From positions 1,223,501-1,287,500 of the forward strand of contig NZ_CP035310.1 of the NCBI RefSeq assembly GCF_004114695.1: DNA of 64,000 nucleotides. Direction: 5' to 3'. A model generated the notes under the pieces. The model had not been told where the DNA came from. It was given only the letters and a program-made list of their open reading frames with translations, and did no database searches. Below are positions 1 through 8,271 of the stretch, in pieces (within the stretch, counting starts at the first letter, position 1; every line of letters begins with the position of its first letter). The translations under genes and the position numbers were made by a program. This stretch comes from Erythrobacter sp. HKB08. Its GTDB lineage: Bacteria; Pseudomonadota; Alphaproteobacteria; Sphingomonadales; Sphingomonadaceae.

Positions 1-1
1 G

Positions 2-622
2 GTGCCCGCGACCATGGGCTATCGCGGCTATGCGCACAGCTGCTGCATCTCGATCAACCACGTGGTGTGCCACGGCATCCCGAGCGAAAAGACGCTGAAG
101 GATGGCGACATCGTCAATATCGACGTGACCCCGCTGCTCGACGGCTGGCACGGCGATACCAGCCGCATGTTCCTCGTTGGTGACGTGCCCTTGAAGGCGC
201 GCCGACTGGTCGACGTGACCTACGAATGCCTCATGATCGGTATCGAGAAAGCCCAGCCCGGCGCGCGGCTCGGCGATATCGGTGCCGCGATCGAAGAGCA
301 CGCCCGCCAATTCCGCTACGGCGTGGTGCGCGAGTTCTGCGGCCACGGCCTCGGCCGCCTGTTCCACGACGCGCCCGAAGTCGTCCATGCAGCGAAGGCG
401 GGGACGGGCCCGGAGCTCAAGCCCGGCATGTTCTTCACCATCGAACCGATGATCAACCTCGGCAAGCCGTGGGTGAAGCTGCTCAACGACGGCTGGACTG
501 CGGTGACGCGCGACAAGTCGCTTTCTGCGCAGTTCGAGCATTCGATCGGCATTACTGAAACCGGCAACGAGATCTTCACGCTGAGCCCGAAAGGACAGCA
601 CCAGCCGCCTTACGATATCTGA
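2..622 (+). CDS. map: Methionine aminopeptidase, type I (5' end missing)
   Basis: Cytosolic metallopeptidase that removes the initiator methionine from nascent proteins. The gene enters from the left edge, so the N-terminus is missing. All five metal ligands are visible, numbered from the first in-frame Met at base 2: D41 (NIDVT), D52 (HGDTS), H115 (CGHGLGR), E148 (TIEPM) and E179 (QFEHS). Their spacings (11, 63, 33, 31) match those of the E. coli enzyme exactly, which implies that about 55-60 residues lie upstream. The protein ends PPYDI before TGA. The family call is very secure; the true start cannot be seen. Confidence 0.96.
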   Translation: MPATMGYRGYAHSCCISINHVVCHGIPSEKTLKDGDIVNIDVTPLLDGWHGDTSRMFLVGDVPLKARRLVDVTYECLMIGIEKAQPGARLGDIGAAIEEHARQFRYGVVREFCGHGLGRLFHDAPEVVHAAKAGTGPELKPGMFFTIEPMINLGKPWVKLLNDGWTAVTRDKSLSAQFEHSIGITETGNEIFTLSPKGQHQPPYDI

Positions 623-654
623 TAGTTTCCAACCGCAATCGAGGGGGATGAGCG

Positions 655-1113
655 ATGAGAGACAATCTGAAACGCGCGGGGCTTTCGATCCTCGCAGGCA
701 CCAGCCTTGCGCTGGCCGCTTGCGGAGGCGCTGGCGAGACGGCCGAGGGCGACGATCCGGGCATGCCCGAGATCACGACCTACGATGCCGACGTCGAGCC
801 TGATACGATCGCCATACCGGACTGGTTTCCCGACACGATCTACCTTCCCGTGGATTTCCGGCCGCTCGGCAAGATGGAGATCGGGACGCGCAATTATCTC
901 CTGCGCGGCACGACTGCGATCGACCCGGCGCAACTGATGGAAACCTACCGGACCAAGCTTGCCGAGGCGGGCTACGAGGTCACGCCGGTCGAGCGGATGG
1001 CAGAGCCTGACAGGGAAGTCGTCTTCAAGGGGAACGGGCTGGAGAGCGGACGCGTCAGCTATTCCGAGATCGACGGACGCGACCAGCTCCAGATCGATTT
1101 CGCGAAGGAATAG
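655..1113 (+). CDS. Hypothetical lipoprotein
   Basis: A 152-residue protein with a bacterial lipoprotein signal: basic start, hydrophobic stretch and lipobox LALAAC with the lipidated Cys at about residue 23. The mature part is acidic and ends in a small alpha/beta-looking domain (TYRTKLAEAGYEV, then REVVFKGNG), which resembles small periplasmic sensor-like modules, but I recognise no family. The start is supported by a purine-rich GAGGGGG about 7 bases upstream of ATG. It lies 32 bases after map, converges on ccmB, and probably ends in the outer or inner membrane. Function unknown. Confidence 0.8.
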   Translation: MRDNLKRAGLSILAGTSLALAACGGAGETAEGDDPGMPEITTYDADVEPDTIAIPDWFPDTIYLPVDFRPLGKMEIGTRNYLLRGTTAIDPAQLMETYRTKLAEAGYEVTPVERMAEPDREVVFKGNGLESGRVSYSEIDGRDQLQIDFAKE

Positions 1114-1125
1114 CGGGCGGGCAGC

Positions 1126-1779
1126 CTAACCCTCGCGTGCGGCCCGGATGGCTGCGGCGCCGGCAAACGGCGTGATTGCGACCAGCACGAGACTGATAGC
1201 CGCGCACAGCGCGACGGCGCCGTAGTCCTGCCTTTCGAGCGCGCCTGCCCCGAAGATCAGCACCGGCACCGCCAGCGGGATCAGCAGGAGGCCCGACAGC
1301 GCCGCTCCGCCGCGAAGACCTGCGGTAAGCGCAGCGATTGTCACGCCGATCGCGGCGAGGCCCGGCGTCCCGGCGATAAGGCCGATGAGCACGAAATGCA
1401 GCGCCGGCCCGTCGAGGTTGAGCAGGGCTGCTGCCGGAAAGCAGGCGACCAGCAGGAATGGCGCGAAGCTTAGCCAGTGGGCGATGAGGCGGATCGCGAC
1501 GACCAGTTCCTCGCTCACGCCGCGTAGCGCCAGCTGGTCGAACACGCCTGCATCGAGGTCGGGCTGGATCAGCCGATCGAGCGGCAGGATGCTGGCAAGC
1601 AGCGCCGCGACCCAGATCACCCCGCCGCCGGTCTTGAGCAGCGTCGGCGCGTCCGGTCCGACGGCGAAGGGAAACAACATCGCCACCGCGAGGAAGAACA
1701 ATAGCGGCAGCACGCTGCCACCGCTGCGTCCGCCCGGCATGAGCGTGGCGAGGTCGCGTTTGAGCAGCGGGCCGATCAC
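1126..1779 (-). CDS. ccmB: Heme exporter protein B (CcmB)
   Basis: Integral membrane subunit of the CcmAB(CD) transporter of system I cytochrome c maturation, which drives release of heme from CcmE. The 217 residues fit the family length, with six predicted hydrophobic segments; the N-terminal IGPLLKRDL and the following membrane segment are CcmB-like. Translation starts at GTG in a GTGA overlap with the end of ccmA, so the two genes are coupled. A longer upstream reading only reads through ccmA. The other ccm genes (C, D, E, F, H) are not in the window. Confidence 0.9.
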   Translation of the reverse strand: MIGPLLKRDLATLMPGGRSGGSVLPLLFFLAVAMLFPFAVGPDAPTLLKTGGGVIWVAALLASILPLDRLIQPDLDAGVFDQLALRGVSEELVVAIRLIAHWLSFAPFLLVACFPAAALLNLDGPALHFVLIGLIAGTPGLAAIGVTIAALTAGLRGGAALSGLLLIPLAVPVLIFGAGALERQDYGAVALCAAISLVLVAITPFAGAAAIRAAREG

Positions 1780-2354
1780 GCGGCGAACTCCCCGATTTCG
1801 AGGCGCGAAAGCCCGTCCATGCGGAACGGCTGGTGCGATGCGACGACCGCGATGCCGCCTGCCGCGCAATGCTCCGCCACCAGCGTCTCGACCAGCTCGA
1901 CTGCCGCGCTGTCGAGGCCGTTCAATGGCTCGTCGAGCAGCCAGATCGGGCAATGCTGGCCGAGCAGGCGGGCAAGGGCGGCGCGCTTGCGCTGGCCGGT
2001 CGAGAGGTAGCGCACCGGCACGTCGAGCAATTCGCCGAGGCCGAGGCGCACGAACTCGTTGTCCGCCGCACCGTCGATCCGCTGCCAGAAGCCCAGCGCC
2101 TTGCCGAGCGGCGTTCGCTCGTCGAGGGCGGGGCGCTCGTCGATCAGGCCGATCGCGCCGCTCCGCTCGACCTCGCCCGCATAGGGCGAAAGCAGCCCTG
2201 CAAGGATGCGGATGAGGCTCGATTTGCCGATGCCGTTGGGGCCGGCAAGATGCAGCGCTTCACCCGGTGCGAGGCTGAGGTCCAGCCTGCTGAACAGGAT
2301 GCGCTCGCCGCGCCGACAGGCCAGTTCACGCGCGGTTATGCTGCACTCTTGCAT
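1776..2354 (-). CDS. ccmA: Heme exporter ATP-binding protein (CcmA)
   Basis: ABC ATPase of the cytochrome c maturation transporter, working with CcmB at the cytoplasmic face. The protein has 192 residues. Walker A GPNGIGKSS is at about 38-46, the ABC signature is YLSTGQRKR, and Walker B is IWLLDEPLNGLD. The start is the ATG at 2354, giving MQECSITARELACRRG, a normal CcmA N-terminus; the reading frame is open further upstream but would run over the divergent phhB start. It overlaps ccmB by four bases (GTGA). Confidence 0.93.
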   Translation of the reverse strand: MQECSITARELACRRGERILFSRLDLSLAPGEALHLAGPNGIGKSSLIRILAGLLSPYAGEVERSGAIGLIDERPALDERTPLGKALGFWQRIDGAADNEFVRLGLGELLDVPVRYLSTGQRKRAALARLLGQHCPIWLLDEPLNGLDSAAVELVETLVAEHCAAGGIAVVASHQPFRMDGLSRLEIGEFAA

Positions 2355-2409
2355 GAGGGCGAGCACTAGGCGAAAGCGCCACGCGTAACAAGCGAAGGGA
2401 GCAGCGCGA

Positions 2410-2703
2410 ATGTCCGTAGCCGAATTGACCCAGTCCGAGCGCGAGGACCTGCTGACGGCGCATCCCCAGTGGTCGCTCGCCCGCGACGGCAAGGCGATCG
2501 AACGCAAGCTGCAGTTCGAGGATTTCAACGAGGCATTCGGCTTCATGACGCGCGTCGCGCTGCTTGCCGACAAGCACGACCACCATCCCGAATGGTTCAA
2601 CGTCTACAACAAAGTCGAGATCACTCTGACCACGCACGATGCGGGCGGCCTGTCGGTTCGCGACGTCGCCATGGCGGCGGCGATAGACGCGATGGTGGGC
2701 TGA
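2410..2703 (+). CDS. 4a-hydroxytetrahydrobiopterin dehydratase (pterin-4a-carbinolamine dehydratase)
   Basis: Small cytosolic enzyme (97 residues, usual family length) that dehydrates 4a-hydroxytetrahydropterin during recycling of the aromatic amino acid hydroxylase cofactor. The family signature is clear: [18 protein letters not shown] contains the histidine-rich catalytic HHPEW segment. A possible ribosome site, GGGAGC, precedes the ATG. It is transcribed divergently from ccmA and lies only 7 bases before the next gene. No phenylalanine hydroxylase is visible here, so the in vivo pterin substrate is not shown by context. Confidence 0.92.
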   Translation: MSVAELTQSEREDLLTAHPQWSLARDGKAIERKLQFEDFNEAFGFMTRVALLADKHDHHPEWFNVYNKVEITLTTHDAGGLSVRDVAMAAAIDAMVG

Positions 2704-2710
2704 ACGCAGC

Positions 2711-3835
2711 TTGCGCTCGCTCGCCGCCCTCCTGCTGGCTTTCGGGCTCGTCCTTCCGGCGGCTGCGCAGGACGAGCAGGAAAAGCCCTCCTGGGTCGGC
2801 GTGTGGGAAGGGACCATCGGTCGCTATCCGGTCGTCGTGTGCCTCGACCAGCGCCGCAATGGCGACGGGCAGGGCAGCTATTACTACCTCAGCCAGCTGA
2901 AGCCGATCCGGCTGGAAAGCCGCGAGAGCATCGACAGCTGGATCGAGGGCAGCTCTTACAGCGAAGACGGATCGCAAGACCCGCCACGCTGGGCGATCGC
3001 GAGCGTCTCCCACGATCGCATTGGCGGCAGCTGGCATCAGGGCGAGCGGAACTTGCCGATCGCTCTTACCCGCATTCCAGAGGGTGCGGAGGAAAGCTGG
3101 TTCGCCTGCGAGTCGAGAAACTACCTCGAGCCCCGGTCCTTCGCGCCAGACTTCGAGACGAGCGCGGACAGTATCGAGGGACTGGATTTCGCCCGAATGA
3201 CGTTCCTCCCGCCTGCGCACCTCGAAGACGTGCATGTCGGCGGCTTCTCCTTCGCCCCGTCGCAGCCCGGCGATCCCGCGATACTCGACTGGCTCGCCGC
3301 GCGCCTGCCGAGCGGGAAGGTCGAGGACGATGTCATGCAATGCATGGCCGGCGCGATTTCGCTGCACGGTGTCGATGGCTATTTCGAGCGCTCGCACAGT
3401 CCGGTCTTCGCCAATGGTCAGCTGCTATCGCTCGTCAGCGGCAACAGCAGCTATTGCGGCGGCGCGCATCCCAATCACTGGCAGGAATATTTCACTTTCG
3501 ACCGGCAATCGGGCGAGCAGCTGGACCCGGCCGACTGGTTCGTCGCGGAAGGCATTGCGCGCGGCGAATATGGCGGCGTGCTGATGCAACCGGCCCTGCG
3601 CGCGATCGTCATGCAGCGCTGGCCGGACGAAGAGACGGACAACCGCGAATGCGCGGGCTTCGCATCGGATCATGAGTGGTGGAGCTACCTGGTCGAGCGC
3701 GACGGCATTCGCTTCCAGCCCGACCTCGCCCACGCCATCACGCCGTGCGAATATGAAGTCTCCGTGCCGTGGGGCGAGCTCGAACCCGTGCTCAGCGAAG
3801 GCGGCAAGGCACTGCGCCAGCGCGCGGAGCGCTAG
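2711..3835 (+). CDS. Secreted protein with DUF3298-like domain
   Basis: The 374-residue protein begins at a TTG that gives a good Sec signal peptide: MRSLAALLLAFGLVLPAAAQ, with likely cleavage before DEQ. The C-terminal half contains YCGGAHPNHWQEYFTFD followed by DWFV, which matches the GGAHxN-type motif of DUF3298/PdaC-like extracytoplasmic domains. Six or more Cys residues suggest periplasmic disulfides. It follows the pterin dehydratase by 7 bases. Its stop codon shares bases with the stop of the convergent SDR gene through the palindrome CTAG. No enzymatic function is assigned. Confidence 0.72.
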   Translation: MRSLAALLLAFGLVLPAAAQDEQEKPSWVGVWEGTIGRYPVVVCLDQRRNGDGQGSYYYLSQLKPIRLESRESIDSWIEGSSYSEDGSQDPPRWAIASVSHDRIGGSWHQGERNLPIALTRIPEGAEESWFACESRNYLEPRSFAPDFETSADSIEGLDFARMTFLPPAHLEDVHVGGFSFAPSQPGDPAILDWLAARLPSGKVEDDVMQCMAGAISLHGVDGYFERSHSPVFANGQLLSLVSGNSSYCGGAHPNHWQEYFTFDRQSGEQLDPADWFVAEGIARGEYGGVLMQPALRAIVMQRWPDEETDNRECAGFASDHEWWSYLVERDGIRFQPDLAHAITPCEYEVSVPWGELEPVLSEGGKALRQRAER

Positions 3836-4638
3836 CGTCCGAGCGGGCGCAGGCTCGAGCGGGTCTGCTTGCGCACGCGGCCCGGCATCCAGCGCGCGGC
3901 GAAACCCATCTGCTTGGCGGTCTTGCCGACCAGCGTGTGCAGCTTGTCGCTGTGAACCGCCTGCCATGCCGCATCGGCGACTTCGCTGACGGGCGTGATT
4001 TCCAGTCCCGCATCCTCGACCCGCTGGCGGACGCTTTCGTTGGTCTTGGCATTGGGGCTGTGTTCGAGCAGCGGCGTGTCGATGAAGCTTGGGCACAGCG
4101 AGCGCACGTTGATGCCGTCTTCCGCCCATTCGCCATCGAGGCTCTCGGTCAGCGCGCGCACGCCGAACTTGGTCGCCGAATAGACGCTCGCACCCGGCGT
4201 TCCGTAAATCCCGGCCGCGCTCGCGGTGTTGAGCAGGCAGCTTCCCGGCGCGGTCTTCTTGAGGTGCGGATAGGCCGCCTGCGCACCGAACAGCGCGCCC
4301 TTCAGGTTGATGTCGAGGCAGCGCTCGATTTCCTCGACGCTGTTGTCGACCAGCGATCCGCCGATCGGGATGCCGGCATTGTTTGCCAGCACGTCGATCC
4401 GGCCGCCTGCGGCCTTGGAAAACGCATCGAGCGCTACGTCCCATGCAGCGCGGTCGCGCACGTCGAATGTGTGGCAATAGGAAAAGCCACCGGGCAGCAT
4501 TTCGGCAGTGGTCGCCATGCCTTCGGCATCGATATCGCCGAGGCCGACGAACCAGCCCTCCGCCCCGAATTTGCGAGCGATCGCGCGCCCGATTCCCGAC
4601 GCGCCGCCGGTGATGAAGATAGCCTTGCGCTCGCTCAT
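3832..4638 (-). CDS. Short-chain dehydrogenase/reductase (SDR)
   Basis: A classical SDR of 268 residues that uses an NAD(P) cofactor. The cofactor motif TGGASGIG is at 10-17, NNAG at 86-89, and the catalytic set is S140, Y153 and K157 (YSATK). The substrate cannot be deduced. The start chosen is the ATG at 4638, preceded by GGAGAGGAC; an upstream in-frame TTG lacks a comparable site. A basic C-terminal tail (GRVRKQTRSSLRPLGR) extends past the fold. The gene converges on the DUF3298-like gene with overlapping stops, and a terminator-like hairpin lies just upstream. Confidence 0.88.
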   Translation of the reverse strand: MSERKAIFITGGASGIGRAIARKFGAEGWFVGLGDIDAEGMATTAEMLPGGFSYCHTFDVRDRAAWDVALDAFSKAAGGRIDVLANNAGIPIGGSLVDNSVEEIERCLDINLKGALFGAQAAYPHLKKTAPGSCLLNTASAAGIYGTPGASVYSATKFGVRALTESLDGEWAEDGINVRSLCPSFIDTPLLEHSPNAKTNESVRQRVEDAGLEITPVSEVADAAWQAVHSDKLHTLVGKTAKQMGFAARWMPGRVRKQTRSSLRPLGR

Positions 4639-4651
4639 GTCGTCCTCTCCC

Positions 4652-4689
4652 AAAAAACAAGCCGCGCGAGATGGGTAATCCCGCGCGGC
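4652..4689 (-). terminator. Rho-independent terminator after the S9 peptidase
   Basis: Read on the minus strand, an 8-bp perfect stem (GCCGCGCG pairing with CGCGCGGC) is followed at once by a T-rich tract (TTGTTTTTTG). It sits in the 79-base gap just past the peptidase stop codon, so it should end that transcript before the SDR gene. Confidence 0.8.
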
Positions 4690-4717
4690 CCGTTTGGCCA
4701 GAAACTTAATCCGCGAG

Positions 4718-6790
4718 TCAGCCGCCGAGTGCGTCCGTCAGGCCCTGGACGTGCTCGGCACCCTCGACGATTTCCGCAGTCGAGCCGGAGACCGTGTCGC
4801 CGATCGGCTCCGAGCGTCCGCCGAGGCAAGTCGCGAGGAAATTCTCGGTGATCGCGTTGAAGGCGATGTTGTTGTTCGGCTTGGCGAAGCCGTGGCCTTC
4901 GTCCGGGAAGAGGACATAGGTCACCGGGATGTTCGCCTGCTTCATCGCATCGACGATCTGGTCGCTTTCCGCCTGCTTGACGCGCGGGTCGTTGGCGCCC
5001 TGTCCGATCAGCAGCGGCTTGGTGATCTCGCCGGCCTTGTAGAGCGGGCTGCGCTCTTTCAGCAGGGCGAGGCCTTCCTCGGTGTTCGGGTTGCCCATGC
5101 GCTCGTGGAACTGCGCGATCATCGGCTCCCAGTAGGGCGGGATCGATGCGAGCAGGGTCTCGAGATTGGACGGGCCGACGATGTCGACGCCGCAGGCAAA
5201 GGTTTCCGGCGTGAAGGTCAGGCCGGCAAGCGTCGCATAGCCGCCGTAGGAGCCGCCCATGATGGCGACCTTGTCCTTGCCGGTGATGCCCTTTTCGATC
5301 GCCCAGTTCACCGCGTCGATCAGGTCGTCATGCATCGCCTCGCCCCATTCGAGGTCGCCGGCGGAGATGAAGTCCTTGCCGAAGCCGGTCGAGCCGCGGA
5401 AGTTCACGCTCATCACGGCATAGCCGCGGTTGGCGAGCCACTGGTGGTAGCTGTTGTAGCCATAGCCGTCGCGCGCCCACGGGCCGCCATGGACCAGCAG
5501 CACCATCGGCACCGCTTCGTCCGGCACGCCGTCGCCATCGCTGTCGCTGCCCGGCGGGAGCGTCAGGTAGGACGGCAGGGTGAGCCCGTCGCGGCTGGTG
5601 ATTTCGAGCGGCCACATCGGCTGCAGCGGCGCGCCGACCAGTTCGGGGCGGGTGGTGTAGAACTCGGTCAGCGTGCCGGCCGAGCGGTCGTAGATGAAGG
5701 TCTTGGACGGCGCGGTCAGCGGATCGTTCCACACGACCCACTTGGTGTCGTCCTCGGTCCGCGACTGCACGCCGAACTCGCCTTCCAGCCGTTCGCCGAG
5801 CCAGTCGAGCGAGGCCTTCACGTCCGGGTCGATCGCGGTCCATTCGGTGGTGAGATAGGTGAAGCTGTATGCCTCGATCTCGCCCGTCTTGGGATCGGCC
5901 ATCGCGCCGCCGATGTCGGCCTTCTCGTTCTCCGCGATAACGGTCTTCTCGCCGGTCGCGACGTCCTGCGCGATCAGCGCGGCGGTGTTCCTTCCGCGGC
6001 TGTCGATCCAGTACATCGTCTTGCCGTCGGTGGTGAAGCCTGCCGGCTGGGTGGTCAGCGAATCCGCGAGGCCCGTGCTTTCGGTCGCCTCGGCAGCAAC
6101 CTCGCCATCGGTGATCGGGAAGAAGTCCATCCCGCCGCTCGGGTTCGGGCGGATCGCCATGCGCAGGTCGAGATTGTCGTCGGCGAGGAAGCCGGCGAAG
6201 CCGTTGTTCTCCATCACCAGCGTCAGTTCGCCCGTGTTGAGGTCGAGCAGGTGCGCATCGAAGAAGCGCGCGTCGCGGTTGTTGAGGCCGACGAGGATCT
6301 TGTCGCGGATCGTCTCCGACGTGCCGATCACCTGGACGCGGGTGTCCTCGAACGGGGTGAGGTCGGTTTCCTCGCCGCTTTCGATGTTGATGCCGTAGAG
6401 CAGGAAGTTCTCGTCGCCGCCCTTGTCCTGGATGTAGAGCAGGCTCTGGCTGTCGGGCGACCAGAAATACTGGCGGATCGGGCGGTCGGTGGCAGAGGTC
6501 ATCGCCTTTGCGCTCGAAGGATCGTCGGCCGGGGCGAGCCAGACGTTGAGCACGCCGTCCTTGGGCGCAAGCCAGCTGAGCCATTTGCCATCGGGGCTGA
6601 TCCGGCCCGCAGTGCGCGTCGGATTGCCGAACAGGTTTTCGCGCGGGATCAGGGGGGCGGCTTCGGCGGTGTGGTTCATCGATACTCCGTCGGATTTGTG
6701 ATGGTCGGCGCTTGCCGCATTGGGCACGGCCATGGCGAGAGCGGCCATGGCACAACCGGCGAGCAGCGTCTTTTGTTTCATTGAAAACAT
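4718..6790 (-). CDS. Secreted S9-family prolyl-oligopeptidase-like serine peptidase
   Basis: A 690-residue exported peptidase with an N-terminal signal peptide (MFSMKQKTLLAGCAMAALAM, cleavage near NAASA), a beta-propeller built of WD/PD40-like blades such as RISPDGKWLSW, and a C-terminal alpha/beta hydrolase domain. The catalytic triad is visible: S514 in GGSYGG, D601 in GANDPRV and H633 in DEGHGF. An SDGDGVPDE insert before the hydrolase domain looks calcium-binding. The start at 6790 is set by GGGAGG six bases upstream; a second Met lies three codons later. It resembles dipeptidyl or acylaminoacyl peptidases; the lasso-peptide isopeptidases are a sister group in the same family. It is probably periplasmic. 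Confidence 0.92.
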   Translation of the reverse strand: MFSMKQKTLLAGCAMAALAMAVPNAASADHHKSDGVSMNHTAEAAPLIPRENLFGNPTRTAGRISPDGKWLSWLAPKDGVLNVWLAPADDPSSAKAMTSATDRPIRQYFWSPDSQSLLYIQDKGGDENFLLYGINIESGEETDLTPFEDTRVQVIGTSETIRDKILVGLNNRDARFFDAHLLDLNTGELTLVMENNGFAGFLADDNLDLRMAIRPNPSGGMDFFPITDGEVAAEATESTGLADSLTTQPAGFTTDGKTMYWIDSRGRNTAALIAQDVATGEKTVIAENEKADIGGAMADPKTGEIEAYSFTYLTTEWTAIDPDVKASLDWLGERLEGEFGVQSRTEDDTKWVVWNDPLTAPSKTFIYDRSAGTLTEFYTTRPELVGAPLQPMWPLEITSRDGLTLPSYLTLPPGSDSDGDGVPDEAVPMVLLVHGGPWARDGYGYNSYHQWLANRGYAVMSVNFRGSTGFGKDFISAGDLEWGEAMHDDLIDAVNWAIEKGITGKDKVAIMGGSYGGYATLAGLTFTPETFACGVDIVGPSNLETLLASIPPYWEPMIAQFHERMGNPNTEEGLALLKERSPLYKAGEITKPLLIGQGANDPRVKQAESDQIVDAMKQANIPVTYVLFPDEGHGFAKPNNNIAFNAITENFLATCLGGRSEPIGDTVSGSTAEIVEGAEHVQGLTDALGG

Positions 6791-7028
6791 TCGGTTCCTC
6801 CCAAGGTTTGACAAGGGTGCTTTACATACGCCGCGATCACCTCGCCATGTCGTTTCGACGAACTGCCGACCAGATGCGACCATCGTCCCGCATGCGCGCA
6901 TCGTGGAAGCGCGAGACCGGTTAACGCCCGCCTAGGCAGCCTACCGAATTGTTATTGCACGACGAAGGCCGGAATATGTCTTGCCCGTGACCGCATTTCG
7001 GATGGCCGGGCGCAGGGGAGGCAAGAGC

Positions 7029-7166
7029 GTGGCGAAGCGATCAGGAACGGGGCCGAAGCAGCCATGGCGCAAGCCGGGTGTCCGTCAGGTAACCCCGATC
7101 GGGAGAACAGCCGGCGGGGTCGTGAAGCGCGCTTCGACCGAGACGATATTCTACTTTCCGTCCTGA
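7029..7166 (+). CDS. Small basic peptide, possible RiPP precursor
   Basis: A 45-residue reading frame starting at GTG with a strong ribosome site (GGGGAGG, seven bases before the start). The N-terminal half carries KQPWRKPGVRQV, similar to the YxxPxL recognition motif in lasso-peptide leaders. The C-terminal half reads GRTAGG, then VVKRASTETIFYFPS. If processing occurred before the second Gly, residue 9 of the core would be Glu and the tail would be aromatic. No cyclase, leader protease or recognition-element gene is nearby. It lies between the divergent S9 peptidase gene and the convergent glycosylase gene. Codon use is too short to judge. It may be a real small gene of unknown role, or non-coding. 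Confidence 0.45.
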   Translation: MAKRSGTGPKQPWRKPGVRQVTPIGRTAGGVVKRASTETIFYFPS

Positions 7167-7177
7167 ACTGCGCCGCC

Positions 7178-7795
7178 TCAGAGCGCGGGATTGTTGTAGC
7201 TGTGCCAGGTCAGGATGGCGATGGACCCGCGATGCGGGCTCCAATCGTCGGCTAGCGCGCGGGTGGTCTTCTCGCTCGGGCGCTCTTCGTGGCCGAGGAT
7301 CTTGCCGATGCCTGCCTGCACGGCGAGGTCGCCCGCGGGCCAGATGTCGGGGCGTCCTTCGGCGAACAGCAGGTAGATTTCCGCCGACCAGCGCCCGATG
7401 CCCTTGATCCGGGTGAGCTGTTCGATCGCTTCCTCATCATCGGCCGGCAGCTTCTCGAAATCGACCTCGCCCGCTTCGACCAGTTCGCACAGGCTGCGGG
7501 CATAGCCCTGCTTCTGGCGCGAGAGGCCGCAGGCGCGCAGCGTGTCGAAATCGCGCTCCAGCAAGCAGGCGGGGGTGAAGTCTTCGCCCAGTTCCGCCTC
7601 CAGCTTGTTCCACATCGAAGATGCCGCCGCGACCGAGACCTGCTGGCCGACGATCGTGCGCAGAAGCGTCTTGTAGCCGGTCGGCCGGATGCGCGGTTCG
7701 GGATAGCCGACGCGCTCCAGCGCACGCGCTATTCCGGGCTCGCGCGCGGCGACATGGTCGATGCCCGCCCTGATCTGTTCTGCGCTCAATCCCAT
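7178..7795 (-). CDS. DNA-3-methyladenine glycosylase II (AlkA-like, HhH-GPD)
   Basis: Base-excision repair glycosylase that removes alkylated purines. The 205 residues contain the helix-hairpin-helix LTRIKGIGRWSAEIYLLF, and the catalytic Asp lies in the downstream WPAGDLAVQ segment, the typical HhH-GPD layout. It lacks the extra N-terminal domain of E. coli AlkA, as usual for short alphaproteobacterial forms. The ATG at 7795 (MGLSAEQIRAGIDH) fits homologue N-termini; an in-frame TTG at 7822 would add nine residues. Neither start has a strong ribosome site. Confidence 0.88.
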   Translation of the reverse strand: MGLSAEQIRAGIDHVAAREPGIARALERVGYPEPRIRPTGYKTLLRTIVGQQVSVAAASSMWNKLEAELGEDFTPACLLERDFDTLRACGLSRQKQGYARSLCELVEAGEVDFEKLPADDEEAIEQLTRIKGIGRWSAEIYLLFAEGRPDIWPAGDLAVQAGIGKILGHEERPSEKTTRALADDWSPHRGSIAILTWHSYNNPAL

Positions 7796-7892
7796 GGCCG
7801 CGTTTGTCCCGTCCCTTGCCAAATGCGCGACCTTTGCTTAGCAGCCGCGCCCGAAGGCCTTTTGGTCGAAAGCAAACGGAAAGCAAAGCCAC

Positions 7893-8210
7893 ATGCCCAA
7901 GCTGATCGTCGTCAACCGTGCCGGTGAAGAAAGCGAAGTCCAGGTCGAGGACGGCCTGACCGTGATGGAAGCCATTCGCGACAACGGCTTCGACGAGCTG
8001 CTCGCGCTGTGCGGCGGTTGTTGCTCGTGCGCGACCTGCCACGTCCATGTCGACCCCGCCTTCCAGGACAAGCTGCCGGAAATGAGCGAGGACGAGGACG
8101 ACCTGCTCGAATCCTCCGACCACCGCGAAGCCAATTCGCGCCTGTCGTGCCAGATCCCCTTCACGGGCGAGCTCGACGGCCTAAAGGTCACGATCGCGCC
8201 GGAAGATTGA
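7893..8210 (+). CDS. [2Fe-2S] ferredoxin, adrenodoxin type
   Basis: Cytosolic electron carrier of 105 residues. Cluster ligands follow the vertebrate/bacterial adrenodoxin pattern: the segment [14 protein letters not shown] supplies a C-x5-C-x2-C set, and a fourth Cys lies in SRLSCQIPF. The extra Cys residues between the first two ligands are common in this group. The partner could be a cytochrome P450, a Rieske-type oxygenase or an Fe-S assembly reductase; none is in the window. It is transcribed divergently from the glycosylase and 61 bases before cysteine synthase. Confidence 0.9.
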   Translation: MPKLIVVNRAGEESEVQVEDGLTVMEAIRDNGFDELLALCGGCCSCATCHVHVDPAFQDKLPEMSEDEDDLLESSDHREANSRLSCQIPFTGELDGLKVTIAPED

Positions 8211-8271
8211 TTTGCATACGGCGTAGCGCATCTGCGTTGCGCCTGCCGTGGGGGCGGCCTAGCTCGCTGGC

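Noticed and set aside
6791-7028. A gene in the 238-base gap upstream of the S9 peptidase
   Set aside because: Short frames exist on both strands, but they are Arg-rich, lack ribosome sites and run into known genes. The gap more likely holds the two divergent promoters, which I could not define.
4718-7166. Complete lasso-peptide gene cluster around the S9 peptidase
   Set aside because: Only a peptidase and a precursor-like frame are present. There is no cyclase, leader protease, recognition element, TonB receptor or FecIR pair, and the peptidase has general dipeptidyl/acylaminoacyl-peptidase features.
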